Assembly: GCA_964469455.1 (NCBI GenBank)
Contig: CAYXZX010000058.1
Location: 1 to 14,914, forward strand
Reading direction: 5' to 3'
DNA: 14,914 nt
Origin: Fen-999 sp964469455
GTDB taxonomy: Bacteria; Pseudomonadota; Gammaproteobacteria; Burkholderiales; Rhodocyclaceae
Shown here: positions 13,557-14,914 of the stretch, piece after piece
Layout of the letters: the number at the start of each line of letters is the position of its first letter
Position numbering within the stretch: position 1 is the first letter of the stretch
The notes under the pieces: generated by a model
Database searches by the model: none
What the model was told of the DNA's origin: nothing
What the model saw: the letters and a program-made list of their open reading frames with translations, nothing else
Translations under genes and position numbers: made by a program

Positions 13557-14294
13557 TCAACTCAATTCATTGACGTAGCAATGGTCCACAGTGGAGTACA
13601 AGCCTCGACGCCACTCCACCGCCCTGCCTCCATAACTGAAACTGACCCGCTCCACCGAAAGCAATGGACTGCCTTCCTTGACCCCAAGAAGTTCCGCGCT
13701 CGAGCGATCGGCCGCCACCGCACGCAGCCGTTCCTCGGCGCGCACCATGCGCACGCCAAACTCAGATTCGAACAGGGTGTACAACGATCCCTGCCAGTTC
13801 TTGAGCATCTCCAGCGTCAGACCGCCAAAGACATCGCCAGGCAGATAGATCTCGTCCACGACGACTGGCTTGCCCGAAAACTCGAGCAGGCGCCGGACGA
13901 TGACGATCGGCTCGGCGAGCTTGATGCCGAGCACGCGAGCTGCTTCCAGCCCGGCCTTGGCGCGCCAGCACTCGAGCGGCACGCTGGTCGATGGCCCGAT
14001 GTCGCCTTTGAGGGCCTCAAGCCTGAGAAACCGGAAGAAAGCACGAGGATCGTTGTGCGAGGCGACGTAGGTGCCCTTGCCCTGTCGCCGCAGCAAGAGG
14101 TTTTCGGAGGCTAGTTCATCGACAGCCTTGCGCACGGTGCCCTGGCTGACACCAAAGCGGCCCGCCAGTTCGGTCTCGCTGGGAATAACCTCGCCGGGGC
14201 GCCATTCGCCGCCTTCCAGCGACTGGAGGATCAGACTCTTGATCTGCCGATAGAGCGGACTGAACGTGGGAGATTCGTGCGCCATGGCGTGCAT
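13557..14294 (-). CDS. GntR-family (HutC/UTRA-type) transcriptional regulator, probable TCA-cycle regulator
   Basis: This 245-residue protein has an N-terminal winged helix-turn-helix of the GntR family (residues ~10-78). It includes VIPSETELAGRFGVS, QGTVRKAVDEL and the wing RRQGKGTYVAS. The C-terminal UTRA ligand-binding domain (~95-242) has the features PIVIVRRLLEFSGKPVVVDEIYLPG and RRGLYSTVDHCYVNEL. UTRA regulators usually sense a small metabolite; the ligand cannot be read from the sequence. The gene lies between the sdh operon (same strand, 125 nt) and mdh (divergent, 172 nt), so a role in controlling TCA genes and itself is the natural inference. A nested palindrome in the intergenic region with mdh is the likely binding site. 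The start could also be Met4 (14285); neither has a strong ribosome site. No intrinsic terminator follows, so read-through into sdhC is possible. Confidence 0.9.
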   Translation of the reverse strand: MHAMAHESPTFSPLYRQIKSLILQSLEGGEWRPGEVIPSETELAGRFGVSQGTVRKAVDELASENLLLRRQGKGTYVASHNDPRAFFRFLRLEALKGDIGPSTSVPLECWRAKAGLEAARVLGIKLAEPIVIVRRLLEFSGKPVVVDEIYLPGDVFGGLTLEMLKNWQGSLYTLFESEFGVRMVRAEERLRAVAADRSSAELLGVKEGSPLLSVERVSFSYGGRAVEWRRGLYSTVDHCYVNELS

Positions 14295-14326
14295 TCAACC
14301 ACAAACAGATGGACTCGTCCATAGGC

Positions 14327-14356
14327 TATCTTATGTCTTATATATGTTATAAGATA
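14327..14356. promoter_or_regulatory. Nested palindrome, probable operator for the GntR regulator
   Basis: Two perfect inverted repeats share a right arm in this AT-rich stretch. One is TCTTATA-TATGT-TATAAGA (14336-14354, 7-bp arms). The other is TATCTTAT (14327-14334) with ATAAGATA (14349-14356, 8-bp arms). The hexamer TCTTAT or its complement occurs three times. The site ends 5 nt before the mdh -35 box, and possible minus-strand -10 boxes for the regulator gene (TATAAC, TAAGAT) fall inside it, though without convincing -35 boxes. Autoregulation plus control of mdh is the simplest reading. Confidence 0.6.
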
Positions 14357-14360
14357 ACTA

Positions 14361-14390
14361 TTGACACGGCGCACAAGAGGCGACTAAGAT
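14361..14390 (+). promoter_or_regulatory. Sigma-70-like promoter of mdh
   Basis: A consensus TTGACA (14361-14366) is followed after 18 nt by TAAGAT (14385-14390). Transcription would start near 14397, giving a leader of about 70 nt. The leader contains the palindrome CCGGTAACCGG (14422-14432) and an earlier CCGGT copy (14408-14412). The -35 is perfect and the -10 matches 4 of 6. Confidence 0.6.
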
Positions 14391-14466
14391 TCTGCACGCA
14401 AATCGGGCCGGTGACGGAATGCCGGTAACCGGTGTTGACCTCTCATCCACTTGCAAGGAGCCACCC

Positions 14467-14914
14467 ATGGCCAAAGCCCCCGTACGAGTCGCAGTCACCG
14501 GCGCCGCCGGACAAATCGGTTACGCCCTGCTGTTTCGCATCGCCAGCGGTGAGATGCTCGGCAAGGATCAGCCCGTCATCCTGCAGATGCTCGAGTTGCC
14601 GATCGATAAGGCACAGGCGGCGCTCAAGGGCGTCATGATGGAACTCGAGGACTGCGCCTTCCCCCTGCTGGCCGACATGATCGGCACCGCCGACCCGAAG
14701 GTGGCCTTCAAGGACGCCCAGCAGGCGCTGCTGGTCGGCGCCAGGCCGCGCGGCCCCGGCATGGAGCGCAAGGACCTGCTGCTCGAAAACGCCAAGATAT
14801 TCACCGAGCAGGGCAAGGCCATCGACGAAGTCGCGGCACGCGATCTCAAGCTGATTGTGGTCGGCAACCCGGCCAACACCAACGCGCTGATCACCATGAA
14901 CACCGCGAAGAGCC
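14467..14914 (+). CDS. mdh: Malate dehydrogenase, N-terminal part (truncated by window edge)
   Basis: Mdh interconverts malate and oxaloacetate with NAD+, feeding GltA. Only the first 149 codons are in the window; the frame is open to the right edge, and the full family length is about 325-330 residues. The N-terminus VRVAVTGAAGQIGYALLFRIASG carries the NAD-binding GAAGQIG (12-18). LVGARPRGPGMERKDLL holds the mobile-loop arginines R95 and R101 that bind substrate. VVGNPANTNA (131-140) precedes the catalytic region, which lies outside. It resembles the cytosolic-type malate dehydrogenases common in betaproteobacteria rather than the E. coli type. AGGAG (14456-14460) lies 6 nt before the ATG. 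It is divergent from the GntR regulator gene. Confidence 0.97.
   Translation, partial: MAKAPVRVAVTGAAGQIGYALLFRIASGEMLGKDQPVILQMLELPIDKAQAALKGVMMELEDCAFPLLADMIGTADPKVAFKDAQQALLVGARPRGPGMERKDLLLENAKIFTEQGKAIDEVAARDLKLIVVGNPANTNALITMNTAKS

Noticed and set aside
14568..14903. 111-codon minus-strand frame opposite mdh
   Set aside because: It is Ser/Ala/Arg-rich antisense of the clearly recognisable mdh coding sequence.

Overview
The window carries high-GC DNA with the core carbon-metabolism gene order of a betaproteobacterium. A Rhodocyclales or Nitrosomonadales type genome fits best, judged from gene order and protein style; the genus is not determined. There is one dominant theme, the oxidative TCA cycle, flanked by housekeeping genes. 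I see no tRNA, rRNA, insertion sequence, CRISPR array or phage gene, and no gene-free stretch over 300 bases.

Layout. On the + strand the window opens with the last ~240 codons of mutS (1-719). Everything from 748 to 14294 is then on the minus strand. Read in its transcription direction, from right to left, this begins with a GntR/HutC-type regulator (14294-13557). Next comes a nine-gene TCA block: sdhC, sdhD, sdhA, sdhB, sdhE, gltA, odhA, odhB, lpdA (13431-2994). The block closes with a convincing intrinsic terminator (2938-2974). Beyond it lie zapE (2933-1800) and a small bcp-slyD pair (1709-748) with its own candidate promoter. At the far right, divergent from the regulator, mdh starts on the + strand (14467) and runs off the window.

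How the genes work together. Malate dehydrogenase makes oxaloacetate and GltA condenses it with acetyl-CoA. OdhA, OdhB and LpdA form the 2-oxoglutarate dehydrogenase complex. SdhCDAB is respiratory complex II, and SdhE is its flavinylation factor. The sdh genes are nearly contiguous, with a 7-nt overlap or gaps of 2-10 nt, so translational coupling of complex II is likely. Aconitase, isocitrate dehydrogenase, succinyl-CoA synthetase and fumarase are not in the window.

The most interesting non-coding signal is an AT-rich nested palindrome (14327-14356) between the regulator and mdh, just upstream of a consensus-like mdh promoter. A copy of its half-site sits upstream of the sdhC promoter. This suggests that the GntR protein controls itself, mdh and the sdh-gltA-odh operon. 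I found no wholly undescribed system; the secondary observations are an SdhE with a changed RGxxE motif, a Bcp peroxiredoxin lacking the usual resolving cysteine, and a terminator that abuts the zapE start.
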